In this document: positions 1 to 9,275 of the stretch, piece after piece
Layout of the letters: every line of letters starts with the position of its first letter
Position numbering within the stretch: the first letter of the stretch is position 1
Source of the DNA: Entamoeba invadens IP1
Taxonomy: Eukaryota; Evosea; Mastigamoebida; Endamoebidae
NCBI RefSeq assembly: GCF_000330505.1
Contig: NW_004191688.1
Coordinates: 99,691 to 111,959, forward strand
Direction of reading: 5' to 3'
Length of the DNA: 12,269 nt
Position numbers and translations under genes: made by a program
Notes under the pieces: generated by a model
The model's input: the letters and a program-made list of their open reading frames with translations, nothing else
The model's database searches: none
Told to the model about the DNA's origin: nothing

Positions 1-55
1 TTTTTTGATAATCTCGTATAAAATTAATTAAAACAATAAGGAATTATGTTTAAAT

Positions 56-84
56 AACAACAAAATATATACAATTTTGTTGTT
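56..84. repeat. Perfect 11-bp stem hairpin in the TMK upstream region
   Basis: AACAACAAAAT (56-66) and ATTTTGTTGTT (74-84) are exact reverse complements around a 7-base loop. It lies about 690 bases upstream of the TMK start, just past the 3' end of the candidate minus-strand coding stretch, so an RNA 3'-end role is possible. AT-rich DNA makes such hairpins by chance fairly often. Confidence 0.4.
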
Positions 85-162
85 GCAAAAAAGGATAAAA
101 AAACCGTTGACTTCTTTTTAACAGCTTTTATTTAACTTCATAAATTTAAATGATATTATATA

Positions 163-593
163 TTATAATGAATGAATTTGTTTACCACGAAAGCTGAATG
201 TGCCGTGTGTAAACTTATCTATTGGAAGTGGTAATTTGTATTTATTTGTAATTTCAATTTTATTAGTTAGAACTATTGTAAATATAAAAAGAGGTTAAAA
301 AGAAGAAAAAGGTATTTTATCCATTATGTTTAATTATACATACAATCAAATTTTAATGAACAATAATTTTTGTTTGTTAAATTAATGAATTTTTAGTTAA
401 TTTTGCTATCTGTGTATCAAGTTTTATTGTAGTTTTGAATATGAAGAATTATGGTTGAGTGGATGATTCAATTATAGTTTGTCTTTTAACGTTATTTTGT
501 AAACAAAAAAGCTTGATTAATATGTAAACATCGGGCATTAGGTTAAATGTGAAAAAAACTTGAAACAATTGTGATAAATTTTTTAAAAGACTT
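163..593 (-). pseudogene. Possible decayed (or spliced) minus-strand coding stretch
   Basis: Two segments read as protein-like on the minus strand. The 3' segment (294 down to the TAA at 163-165) is 43 codons without a stop, ending in THGTFSFRGKQIHSL. It lies in a GC-richer patch (22 G/C of 60 at 181-240). The upstream segment (593 to about 375) is open for 48 codons, stops at 449-451, then runs another 23 codons; it includes ATG 536-538 followed by MPDVYILIKL. A GTATGT (338-343) and a pyrimidine-rich tract ending TTTACAATAG (273-282) would make a plausible 71-base intron, but the exon it joins has no clean start. It could be a real divergent gene with introns, a pseudogene or chance. I do not recognise the product. 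Confidence 0.25.
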
Positions 594-725
594 CCCTAAA
601 TATTCCAATTTTATCGGATTAAAAAATAGTAGATACCGTTAGAGACAAGATAACGTTTAAAAACTGACTGTATAATATAATTTAAGGAAGTGTGGTAAAG
701 AAATGATAACTAAACCATCTAAATT

Positions 726-739
726 GTATATTTAAAAAG
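726..739 (+). promoter_or_regulatory. TATA-like core promoter box of the TMK gene
   Basis: The sequence GTATATTTAAAAAG closely resembles the Entamoeba TATA-like element (GTATTTAAA followed by G or C), which lies about 30 bases upstream of transcription start. It ends 30 bases before the ATG at 770. Initiation near 757-766 would leave a 5' leader of roughly 5-15 bases, as is usual in Entamoeba. I see no clear GAAC element or AAAAATTCA-type initiator nearby. The element is read from the sequence; its use is inferred. Confidence 0.5.
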
Positions 740-769
740 TTTAAGAGTATCTCTAAAATATAAGTATAT

Positions 770-3700
770 ATGATAAATTTGTTATTTGTATATGTGTTGA
801 TTATATTGGCGTTATCAACATGTCCATTAAATGAAATTGAAGGAACAGAATATGTCTTGACTGGAAATGAAGTGTGTGAAAATACAGAGTCGTTAAAAAT
901 TACATCAAGTAAGTTACAAATGACAACTGGCTCGACTTTAAAAACAGATAAGAATTTGGAACTTGTTAGAGGACAAATCACACTCGAATCAAATTGCATT
1001 TTGAATGTTACTGAATTGTTTAGATTGAGATTTGAAAGTACATGTATTGCGACTGGTAATTCAATTATAAATACTAATCAATTGGAATTAAAATCGAATT
1101 CAATAATTAATCTTTCTGGAAATTCCATGCTGAATTCTGTTAGGAATGTCATTTTTGAAACTTCTTTATTTAAACTTTCGGAAAATGCTATCCTTTTTGT
1201 GGAAGGTAATATATCTTTAAGTGGTAGTACATCTCCAAATACACTTTCAGGAAAATCAAGACTAGTATGTTTAAATTTGTTTTCAAAGATAGCAAGCAGT
1301 CAAATCACAATCAATGAATATTCATATGTTGGTTTGCTTGGCTCTTTTATTTTTAAAATATTTGGAGATTCTTTTCAAATATCGAGTTCGACACAACGAA
1401 TTAATTTTGTATCAAAATCGTTTGAATTAACAAGAATATTTAATGCTGATCATAAAAGTACAATTCAAACAGAAAATCTCATTTTAAATTTGACAGACAC
1501 ATTTAAAGTCTCCACAGAGAGAACAATCAAAGATCTTCCACTCTTTTTTGTATCTAACTCAGTTACAATAACTGGATTTGATGTTTTTCAACACGATGGT
1601 GAATTCGACTTTTTGTACACAAACAACACTCTTGACACGTCATCATACACAACCCCATTCAAAGTACTTTTAGATAGTCACCTATTGCGGTATGGTGATT
1701 CAGATAAGATATATTGTCATGTGAACCACACTGAAGACACACGATATCCATATTACATCGAAAGTTATTGCCCACTCACTGATGCATACATCACGCCAAT
1801 TGACACCTTTTATCAAATGAAAGTCAAAGTAGATGCAATAAAACAGAGTTTAAATGTAAAAAGCGCAGAAAATGAAGAAAATGTGATTGTGATTGGAAAC
1901 CAAAAATACGACCTGTCACTCACCGAATTTATTGAGATTGAGATGGAGTCTGACAAACAAGTAGATTTAGATAATTTTACAATCACAAAAAACGTATTTC
2001 TCGTTGCTGCGAATGGGTTTGAATACAACAACACGTCGTGTAAGTCGGGGTATTTCCAAAACGGCATTTTCATCTGTCAAAATCATTTACCATGTTCAGA
2101 TGGTGGTAAGACCACTGATGGAAGATGTGCAGAATGTCAAGATGTTAATTGTGTCATGTGTGATGGTGACAATGGTAATTGCATGAAATGTAAAGATAAT
2201 TTGACATACAATACCAAATCAAACACGTGTGAAGAATACACGAACTGTCTTTCATTTACAGAAGACAAGTGTCTTCGATGTGTAGATGGCTTTGTATTTA
2301 AAGGTAACAATTGTGTTGATATCACCGAAGGCAACGGAAATTGCCAGATAAAAGTCGGCGTTCCATCGGAGTGCAGAATGTGTGATTTAACAAACATAAC
2401 ATTAATCAACACTAATGGAGTTTGCAGTGTTGTACACAGCAATGTTGTTGTTCACAGTCTTTCAAACGTTGTTGAATGCAAAGATGGGTTTTTTGTGCAA
2501 AACAACATTTGTAACGACTGCACAACCAACAACGAAGGAAGTTTGTTGTGTTCATTCAAAACCACTGAGAAGTGTGATAAGACATATTATGTGAGAGAAG
2601 ATGGCAGTGTCTGTGTCAAAAATGAGTGTTCAGATGGTACAAATAACGAAGAAAATGGGAAGTGTGCACCACAAATAGACAACTGCATAAAGTATGTGAA
2701 TGGTATGTGTGTCGAATGTTCTTCAAAATACTCATATGATGGCAATGTGAGTTGTGTTGAGCCATCAACAGTTGATGTGAACTGTGGAATGGCAACTCCG
2801 AGTGGGTGTATCAGATGTGATGGAAATACCTTCCTGAATATATCGACACACAAATGTGAGGTGTGCAACTCAAGTTGTGAAAGTTGTTTGGATTTGACAA
2901 AGTGCCTGTCGTGTGTAGATGGGTACTTTTTGAGTGACCACATCTGCAAATCGAATGATGAATTGAATGACACTTGTGCACGAAAAGTACCAAATGGGAA
3001 TGGCTGTTTGGTTTGCAAAGTTGGGTATTACAAGAAGGGAGCAGATTGTGCACAATGTGATGTCGAGTGTGGTGAGTGTCTGACAGAGAACTCGTGTATT
3101 AAATGTAATGCAACAAACTACAAAACGAGTAATGGCGATTGTTTTCCACGTTCTGCGATATCGACGTGTGCCGTTGAAGTGACCGAAAGTGGCTGTTCAA
3201 CGTGTAAAGACGGGTATTACACAGTCAATGGAAACGAGTGTCAGAAGTGTGTTGAAGGGTGTGCGAAGTGTTCAGAATCAACTCGGTGCACATCATGTGA
3301 TGACACATATGTGCTCAAAAGCACCAGTTGTGTGAGTTATAACACCATCACAAAGTGCACAAAAACAAAAGACTCAAAATGTTCATCATGTACATTTTGG
3401 TATTCACCAAGTGACGATGGCACATTTTGTTCAAAGACGGCAGTGTGGTGGGTGATACTTCTTATAGTTGTCATTATCATTTTAATTACTGTGTTGTTCA
3501 TAGTGTTGGTCTTATTTGTTATGGTTAAAGTCATAAAGCACAAAAGAGATACCAGCAAAATCACACTCTTTAAATTGGAGCACACCAACATGAAATTTGT
3601 CGAAATGGCAGATGGTCTGATAATTCACACCAAAAACGAAGAATTTTTGATCACCGACGATGACTTGGACGAAAACGAAATTGATGTTAACAAACAAATC

Positions 3701-4804
3701 AAGAATCTGTTTTCTATTGGAAACACTACAAACCATAAAGTCAAGATTCAGTTCACTTCTAAAACAAATGAGAAGTACTATATTTCATTTGACCCACATA
3801 TAATAACAATTCCTCCAAATTATGGGTGTGAGTTCAGTCTCTTTTTGACGCCACTGTGCAACTCGAATATGGAAAGTAGTTTTGTGATCAATTATTTTAT
3901 CTTTGCAAATGACTCCAAAACATGTATACATCAGATGGACTTTAAGTACATCACCAAAATATCAACACGACTTGATCCAGACAGTCTGATTGAAGAGAAA
4001 CAACTTGGTGAAGGCTCTTTTGGTGTTGTCTTCAAAGGAAAATTGGGAGGGAATACAGTTGCAATCAAGAAGATGAAAAACGTAACAAATGCAAAGGACC
4101 AAATGGCTGAATTTGAGAAAGAAGTGTCAATGCTTGATAAATTTAGGTGTGATTATATCGTCCACTTCTATGGCGCCGTATTCTTTCCCAACAAGATATG
4201 TATGGTCACTGAATTTGCTGAGTTTGGGTCTGTGTGTGATATGTTGAAAAACAAAGACGCAAAAGATGTGGATATGAAATTGCGAATCAAAATGTGTTTA
4301 GACGCAACAAAGGGGGTGTCTTATTTACATAAAAATGGAATACTTCACAGAGACATCAAGCCAGACAATGTATTATTATTTTCATTGAATCCAAACGATG
4401 TTGTGAACGGCAAATTGACTGATTTTGGATCAAGCAGAAATATTAACATGATGATGACTAACATGACATTTACAAAGGGTATCGGAACACCAATTTATAT
4501 GGCACCTGAAGTGTTAAATAAAGAAAAGTATAAAATGCCTTGTGATATTTATTCACTTGCAATTTCATTCTTTGAAATCATTGGATGGGCAGAACCATTT
4601 CCTAAAAAGAGGTTCAAACATCCATGGGAAATAGCAGACTTTGTTGGGAAGGGAAACCACCTCACTTACGATGAAAACTTTGGCATTGAGACACAAGAAA
4701 TGATAAACTCTATGTGGGATATCAAACCTAAAAAACGAATTTTATGCGACGAAATTGTGAAAAGACTCAAAACCATTTTTTCCAAATTCCATAAAAATGT
4801 TTGA
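770..4804 (+). CDS. Transmembrane receptor-like protein kinase (Entamoeba TMK family, CXXC-rich ectodomain)
   Basis: A single-exon 1344-residue type I membrane kinase. The start is fixed by an in-frame TAA at 761-763 and by the signal peptide that follows (hydrophobic core about residues 4-15). Residues about 40-290 are Cys-poor with short alternating beta-like repeats and many N-glycosylation sequons, suggesting a beta-helix. Residues 424-887 are Cys-rich with about 20 CXXC motifs (furin/growth-factor-receptor-like), the hallmark of Entamoeba TMKs. One transmembrane helix lies at about 893-919, followed by a basic stop-transfer (KHKR, 923-926). Residues about 975-1062 look like an Ig/MSP-type beta domain. 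The kinase runs from about 1074 to 1340: glycine loop G1080/G1082/G1085, VAIK lysine K1100, helix-C E1118, HRDIKPDN with D1195, K1197 and N1200, DFG D1218, GTPIYMAPE ending at E1247, D1259 and R1323. All catalytic residues are present, and the GTPxYMAPE motif suggests a TKL-type Ser/Thr kinase. By family it would be a surface sensor signalling into the cytoplasm; the ligand is unknown. The TMK subfamily cannot be assigned from sequence alone. Confidence 0.95.
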   Translation: MINLLFVYVLIILALSTCPLNEIEGTEYVLTGNEVCENTESLKITSSKLQMTTGSTLKTDKNLELVRGQITLESNCILNVTELFRLRFESTCIATGNSIINTNQLELKSNSIINLSGNSMLNSVRNVIFETSLFKLSENAILFVEGNISLSGSTSPNTLSGKSRLVCLNLFSKIASSQITINEYSYVGLLGSFIFKIFGDSFQISSSTQRINFVSKSFELTRIFNADHKSTIQTENLILNLTDTFKVSTERTIKDLPLFFVSNSVTITGFDVFQHDGEFDFLYTNNTLDTSSYTTPFKVLLDSHLLRYGDSDKIYCHVNHTEDTRYPYYIESYCPLTDAYITPIDTFYQMKVKVDAIKQSLNVKSAENEENVIVIGNQKYDLSLTEFIEIEMESDKQVDLDNFTITKNVFLVAANGFEYNNTSCKSGYFQNGIFICQNHLPCSDGGKTTDGRCAECQDVNCVMCDGDNGNCMKCKDNLTYNTKSNTCEEYTNCLSFTEDKCLRCVDGFVFKGNNCVDITEGNGNCQIKVGVPSECRMCDLTNITLINTNGVCSVVHSNVVVHSLSNVVECKDGFFVQNNICNDCTTNNEGSLLCSFKTTEKCDKTYYVREDGSVCVKNECSDGTNNEENGKCAPQIDNCIKYVNGMCVECSSKYSYDGNVSCVEPSTVDVNCGMATPSGCIRCDGNTFLNISTHKCEVCNSSCESCLDLTKCLSCVDGYFLSDHICKSNDELNDTCARKVPNGNGCLVCKVGYYKKGADCAQCDVECGECLTENSCIKCNATNYKTSNGDCFPRSAISTCAVEVTESGCSTCKDGYYTVNGNECQKCVEGCAKCSESTRCTSCDDTYVLKSTSCVSYNTITKCTKTKDSKCSSCTFWYSPSDDGTFCSKTAVWWVILLIVVIIILITVLFIVLVLFVMVKVIKHKRDTSKITLFKLEHTNMKFVEMADGLIIHTKNEEFLITDDDLDENEIDVNKQIKNLFSIGNTTNHKVKIQFTSKTNEKYYISFDPHIITIPPNYGCEFSLFLTPLCNSNMESSFVINYFIFANDSKTCIHQMDFKYITKISTRLDPDSLIEEKQLGEGSFGVVFKGKLGGNTVAIKKMKNVTNAKDQMAEFEKEVSMLDKFRCDYIVHFYGAVFFPNKICMVTEFAEFGSVCDMLKNKDAKDVDMKLRIKMCLDATKGVSYLHKNGILHRDIKPDNVLLFSLNPNDVVNGKLTDFGSSRNINMMMTNMTFTKGIGTPIYMAPEVLNKEKYKMPCDIYSLAISFFEIIGWAEPFPKKRFKHPWEIADFVGKGNHLTYDENFGIETQEMINSMWDIKPKKRILCDEIVKRLKTIFSKFHKNV

Positions 4805-4880
4805 GAAAAACCAAAAACAATTAACTCGCTGTTTTTAAAATTTGTTTTGAATATTTCAAACCTTGTGTTTCAAACTTTTT
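4802..4880 (+). terminator. Probable 3' end / polyadenylation region of the TMK gene
   Basis: After the TGA stop (4802-4804) there is a TATTT at 4852-4856, matching the Entamoeba UA(A/U)UU polyadenylation signal. T-rich tracts flank it (4832-4848 and 4874-4880). This would give a 3' UTR of roughly 50-70 bases, normal for Entamoeba. TATTT is common in DNA this AT-rich, so the assignment rests mainly on position. Confidence 0.35.
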
Positions 4881-4928
4881 AACAAATTTTCCTGTATAAA
4901 ACACAAAATATTGTTCAAAGTGTTATGA

Positions 4929-5809
4929 AATATACAAAAATTTAATTATATATTAAAATGGAAAAGCAACAAAGTGTGCTGTACACCAAAAATTGGATTG
5001 TTAGATGTTTTTAAAAATAACAATGACACTTATAAATTTATTTAAAAAAATAAAAAAAATGCAATAATTTCACCATCTGATTGGGATTGTTTTGGTAAGG
5101 CAATTAGATGTGACAATTAATCCGAAGCTTCACATTATATTTTGAATAATTTTATACACAAAAAGGTAGAAGTTGTGGCAATTTTTGATTTAATAATTCA
5201 CCCCTTAAAAGAAGATAAAGATAAAACTTTGAACCATAGAATCACTGGAAATCCCATATTTCCATTAATTAACAAAATACTAAAAATGGAAATTATATTA
5301 TTTTTGTAAAAAATAAAATCTGACATAAACTCAGTTATTATCACCCGTTGTTTTATTTTTATATTTGTAAAAATATGATGTATATGAACATTTTGTTTTT
5401 TATTAAAACAAAAACGGAAAAACAAATCCCTAAATAACAGTATGGAATGTGTACAAACGTGAAACATAAGATTAACACACAACAAATACATTGTGTGTAA
5501 CAATATAAAAGACAAAGCTGCTGTTACAAACAATGGTTGGGTGTACATTTTTTATTTTACAAAGTTATAGATACAAATAAGTTATTTGACACCAACATCT
5601 TGATTTTGACTGATGAAATTGGTAACAATGAGATAAAACATAAACAAAAATACAACATGATTTACAGAATCAAAAGTCGAATTAAAGTTCTGTCATCGAG
5701 TAAATGTTGCTCAAACAAAATGGCTTTGGCTGAGTGGAAGTCATTTTTCTTTATAAAGGAGTGTATTAAAATTGTTGAAAAGTACAAATGCTTAAAACCA
5801 AAAAAATGA
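4929..5809 (+). pseudogene. Decayed protein-coding relic downstream of the TMK, family not recognised
   Basis: One plus-strand frame (codons starting at multiples of 3) reads as protein-like from 4929 to 5568. In about 213 codons it is broken by only seven stops, at 5043, 5118, 5307, 5376, 5385, 5460 and 5568; DNA this AT-rich should give nearer twenty. Open runs contain motifs such as SPSDWDCFGKAIRCDN before the 5118 stop and NHRITGNPIFPLINKILKM in the 62-codon run 5121-5306. Sense then appears to pass, around 5530-5560, to another frame that is open from 5501 to the TGA at 5807-5809 (102 codons), including KMALAEWKSFFFIKECIKIV. There is no ATG at the start of the last stretch (the first in-frame ATG is at 5657). 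I see no membrane segment, repeat or catalytic motif. The best reading is a pseudogene with several nonsense changes and a frameshift. An intact gene with introns is less likely, because no GTTTGT...TAG pairs remove the stops. Confidence 0.5.
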
Positions 5810-8288
5810 TTTGAAAAAAATGATCTAATAACACAGTTTGTTAAAATGGTTTTCTTGTTTTAATGTTTATATTAATTACCAAATCAATTGTATTTATCAC
5901 TTTGAGATGTTTTGAAATGATTGATCAAATGGTCTAAACTCAATTTATGTTATTGGTTATTTTATTATATATTTTGGTTTTAATAATAATTACAATATCC
6001 TTTTGGATTTATTATTTCATATAAGTTGAAAACATATTCATTCAAAAACTACATATTGAAATAAATATCATTTTTTTGAATAAAATACAAAGACCATAGT
6101 AAATTTAATAATATCATTAACAACAAAGCAAATTATAATGTTTATAAATATAAACATATTAAAAACAACATATAAATTTTACACCCATTTTACTTGATAA
6201 AATTACAACACATGTTTTGTTATATTTGTCATTAACTTGTTTTTGATTGTATTTGATTTGTACATAGTTAGACATTTATTCGTAATTTTATAGGTATAAA
6301 ATCCCAAAATTGCAGAAATTTCGATATTTTATTAAGTATTTACACAAAAAAATTGATCAAAATCAATTTTGTGAGTAAAAAATATTTAAACTGATTTTTT
6401 TTGTTTCAAAAAAACAAATAGTAATATTTTATTATTAAATATAAGAAATGTTATTTCTATTTTCAAAATTGCCGAAACATAAATTGACAAGTCAAATATT
6501 AAACCAAAATTTCGGGATAAAGAAAAAAAATTAAAAAACAAAAAAAATTCCAAAATTCGAAGATTTTAAATTGTCAAACATCGAAATGATAAACGTTTTC
6601 TGGTAAACTCTATGTTAAGATGTATTTCTTTCTGAATAAAAAGAACTTGTATAAAAATTGTAGGTACTGTTTTATTCACAAAATCTTTAATGACTTGATA
6701 ATATTAAAACAAAGATCGTGTCTTTTTACTATGTTAAACTGTTAACTTTTTGGGAATTTGGACAATTGCTTATTGTTATTACTAATATTCCCGATTATAT
6801 TCATTTAAAAACCCAAAATTTCTCTATAACAACAAATAATTTTAAAATTGCCGCACAAATAATAGATATTTAATTTATTAATATATATCTTTTTAACTCT
6901 TTTAATAAGTATGAATTATGTTTATACTGTTATGCAATTTGTCTAATAATTATTTAATTAAAAGTTATACATTAATATATATTAATACAATGGATCTGTT
7001 TTTATATTAAAATATTTCAAAATTTAACAATTTAAATTAATAATAATGTTTAATGGTATATTGATTATAAATATTAATAAATAACCACCCAATATGAATT
7101 GTGTATTTTTTTTTATTTTTATGTTCATTATTTTGTAATATCAACATTTATTTATTATTAAAAATATTATTATAATAATCAATTTATGTGTTTTATAAAT
7201 ATTTTTAAATATATAAATAAAATTAATATAAATTATAGTTAATTATATTATTATATATTCGACACAAATATAATTACAATCAATAAAGAACTTCAATTAT
7301 TTTGTTTTTAATAACATAATTAAAAACTTAAAATTTTAGTAAAATTGAATAATATATTTAATTGAAAAAATTAATTATCAAACGAGTTTTTGTGTTACTT
7401 CCTAAATACTAAAGATAAATCAAGCGAAATAAAAATAACAAAATACACACGATTTTCAATTGGTAAATTAAACCAAATAAAACCATAACTATTAATTATG
7501 ATTTGATTCCAAATGTACACAGTTTGATAATCTTTACAGCAACTTATTAGGCATTTTTTGTTTTAAATGCGTTTTTGAGACAAAAAACAAAAAGAATAAT
7601 CACAATTCCTCACATTATTCGTTTTTTATTTATTAATTATAAACACTTTTGATAAATTTACTATTAAAATAACACCGACCTTAATTATTTTAACCGCCAA
7701 CACAAATAAAAATACTGCTCATGACATTGTTTCATTTTATTAACACAATAAAATCATAAATTATTTAATTGATATTTTATTATAATTTTTAGTTTGTGAA
7801 ATTAATAAATAAAAAAAATAAAATAAAACAAAATCATTCAATAAGCTATATAGTGTTATATAATCAATTTAAAATCGTTGTCTTATTGACAAAAAATAAT
7901 TGATTCTTGATTTAAAAAACGGAATTGGTAATATTAAAAAAATAGAAACAACATTTTGGGCTTTTAAAAATTATCACAACATATTCACATTATAATGGTC
8001 TAAAATCACCAGATAATGTTCCAGATTATGCTAATCTAATGACTATCAATAAAAACCAATTATTTATTTGTTTTTTAAACATTAAGATATTTTTAAAAAA
8101 TCAATTGATAATTATTGCATGATCATTCTTTTTTCAATTTTAAATGTTATAAACAGTTAAAATAAGTTGTCCACTTTTCGACGTTTTCCAAGAAATGTGA
8201 ATTATTATAATAATATTAATTTAAAATAATGTTGTAAATACTTCAATATTTTTAATATAAATAATTTCAAAACTTTTTAAATTAATTC
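5810..8288. other. Very AT-rich intergenic DNA without recognisable genes
   Basis: I find no convincing coding stretch here. G/C falls to 5 of 60 bases at 7141-7200. Bases 6300-6600 contain several short variants of CAAAATTGC/CAAAATTTCG (near 6305, 6464, 6505 and 6551; another near 6843). They may be remnants of a degenerate repeat, but they are too short to define a unit. Small hairpins occur at 6349-6370 (8-bp arms) and 7590-7625. Confidence 0.7.
7582..7628. repeat. Hairpin in AT-rich intergenic DNA
   Basis: GAATAAT (7594-7600) pairs with ATTATTC (7614-7620) around a 13-base loop. Flanking A and T runs extend the stem past a bulged G at 7621. A second possible stem joins TTTTTGTTTT near 7555-7564 to AAAACAAAAA just before this hairpin, so two alternative folds compete. 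No function can be assigned. Confidence 0.3.
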
Positions 8289-8316
8289 TAAACTGTTTTT
8301 CAAAAGTCTGTACTGT
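8289..8316 (+). repeat. Left terminal inverted repeat
   Basis: Starts TAAACTGTTTTTCAAAAGTC and ends GTACTGT. It pairs with the right repeat with one mismatch (T at 8309). Confidence 0.75.
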
Positions 8317-8393
8317 GGTGTCCCGATTTTTTGCGTTTATTTTGTTTATTATTTTTGGGAATCGTTTTTTGTAATAAATTCGCTTATTTTTTC

Positions 8394-8444
8394 CAAGTAA
8401 AAAAGAGAAAAACGGTCTTCAAAAAATATTTTTTTACTTGAAGA
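8394..8444. repeat. Competing hairpins inside the left part of the TIR element
   Basis: CAAGTAAAAAA (8394-8404) pairs with TTTTTTACTTG (8430-8440). Alternatively TCTTCAA (8416-8422) pairs with TTGAAGA (8438-8444). The two stems share bases 8438-8440 and exclude each other. Confidence 0.4.
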
Positions 8445-9210
8445 ATTTTTAAGCATTAAAAAAATCCATATAAAATTTGAAATAACGGGATTTTTGTTTC
8501 AGAAAAACACACAAATGATCCCAAAAGTGCATTATAGTACAAAAGCAAATAAACTTAATGTCAATCTTTTTCATTATCAAACAATTCATTAATTAATGAA
8601 ATATTCACAAAACAAAAGCTTAGTTCGAAGATTAGTATGCTTAGTAGTGCTGTCACAAAAACAATAAAAATAACAAAATGATTTGATAACTTATCTTCGT
8701 TGTTTTTAAAAAGTCGACATTCTTTTTGAGCATTTCAGTGAAAACATCTTTTTTAAAATATCCAATAACAAAACAATATTGTTATTTTGCATTATCGTCT
8801 TTTCTTGTGTTGCACTTTGACAATTTGACTTATGCCTGTCAAAATTATTAAACATTTGCTGTAATTTATTTTTTGGTGTTTTTGGAACTCTTTATTTCAT
8901 TATTTTTTATTCAGAGAAGATAACCACATGTTTGTTTTTAATTGAAAATATTTTTTAACGAAAGTAATTATCAGTTAAAACTCGACACGAACAACACCAT
9001 TCAAATTCACTTAAACGTTCATTGTTGTGCTTTTAGGCCAACAATGCTGTGTATATGTTGCGAAGTATCGAGTTGATATCAAATCAAATAACGGGATCGG
9101 GTTTTTTGGAAAAAGATGGCTAATATTCCAATATTTTCCCGAATTTGTACGAAAATAATTGAATGGGATTGGTATTTTTTTCAAAATAAAGTCAGTACTT
9201 TCGATTTTTT

Positions 9211-9248
9211 GTTTTTTATTTTTTTAGGAAAAAACAAAAATAAAAAAC
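9211..9248. repeat. 13-bp perfect stem hairpin inside the right arm
   Basis: GTTTTTTATTTTT (9211-9223) is the exact reverse complement of 9236-9248, with a 12-base loop. It sits next to the second block of terminal-repeat similarity and adds a subterminal fold to the element. Confidence 0.5.
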
Positions 9249-9275
9249 GGGACTTTAGAAAGTTCTAAAAATATG

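Noticed and set aside
682..999. 105-codon minus-strand frame overlapping the TMK start
   Set aside because: It runs through the promoter and the signal-peptide region of the TMK and looks like the complement of both. No family features are seen.
1813..3736. Several 60-143-codon open frames antisense to or out of phase with the kinase gene
   Set aside because: They lie entirely within the kinase coding region and have the composition of reverse-read Cys/Lys/Asn codons.
4967..4974. CAACAAAG and other CAACAAA words (for example 58-64, 5480-5486, 6121-6127), which I recall as an encystation-linked motif in E. invadens
   Set aside because: None lies in the proximal promoter of the TMK gene, and the word is expected by chance in A-rich DNA.
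5198..5548. 116-codon minus-strand open frame with an ATG
   Set aside because: It lies antisense to the plus-strand relic and reads as a Phe/Leu/Ile/His-rich product typical of the complement of Lys-rich coding DNA. There is no domain or promoter, but it is long enough that a homology search should include it.
5537..5809. Independent 90-aa gene starting at TTG
   Set aside because: TTG is not a usual start in a eukaryote and the frame is open further upstream to 5501. It is better explained as the last part of the decayed gene.
5810..8288. CRISPR array or satellite
   Set aside because: There are no regularly spaced identical repeats. The recurrent words are simple AT-rich strings, and the genome is eukaryotic.
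8480..9104. Direct repeat of AAATAACGGGAT at about 8482-8493 and 9088-9099
   Set aside because: Similarity stops after about 12 bases on both sides, too short to define a repeat unit.
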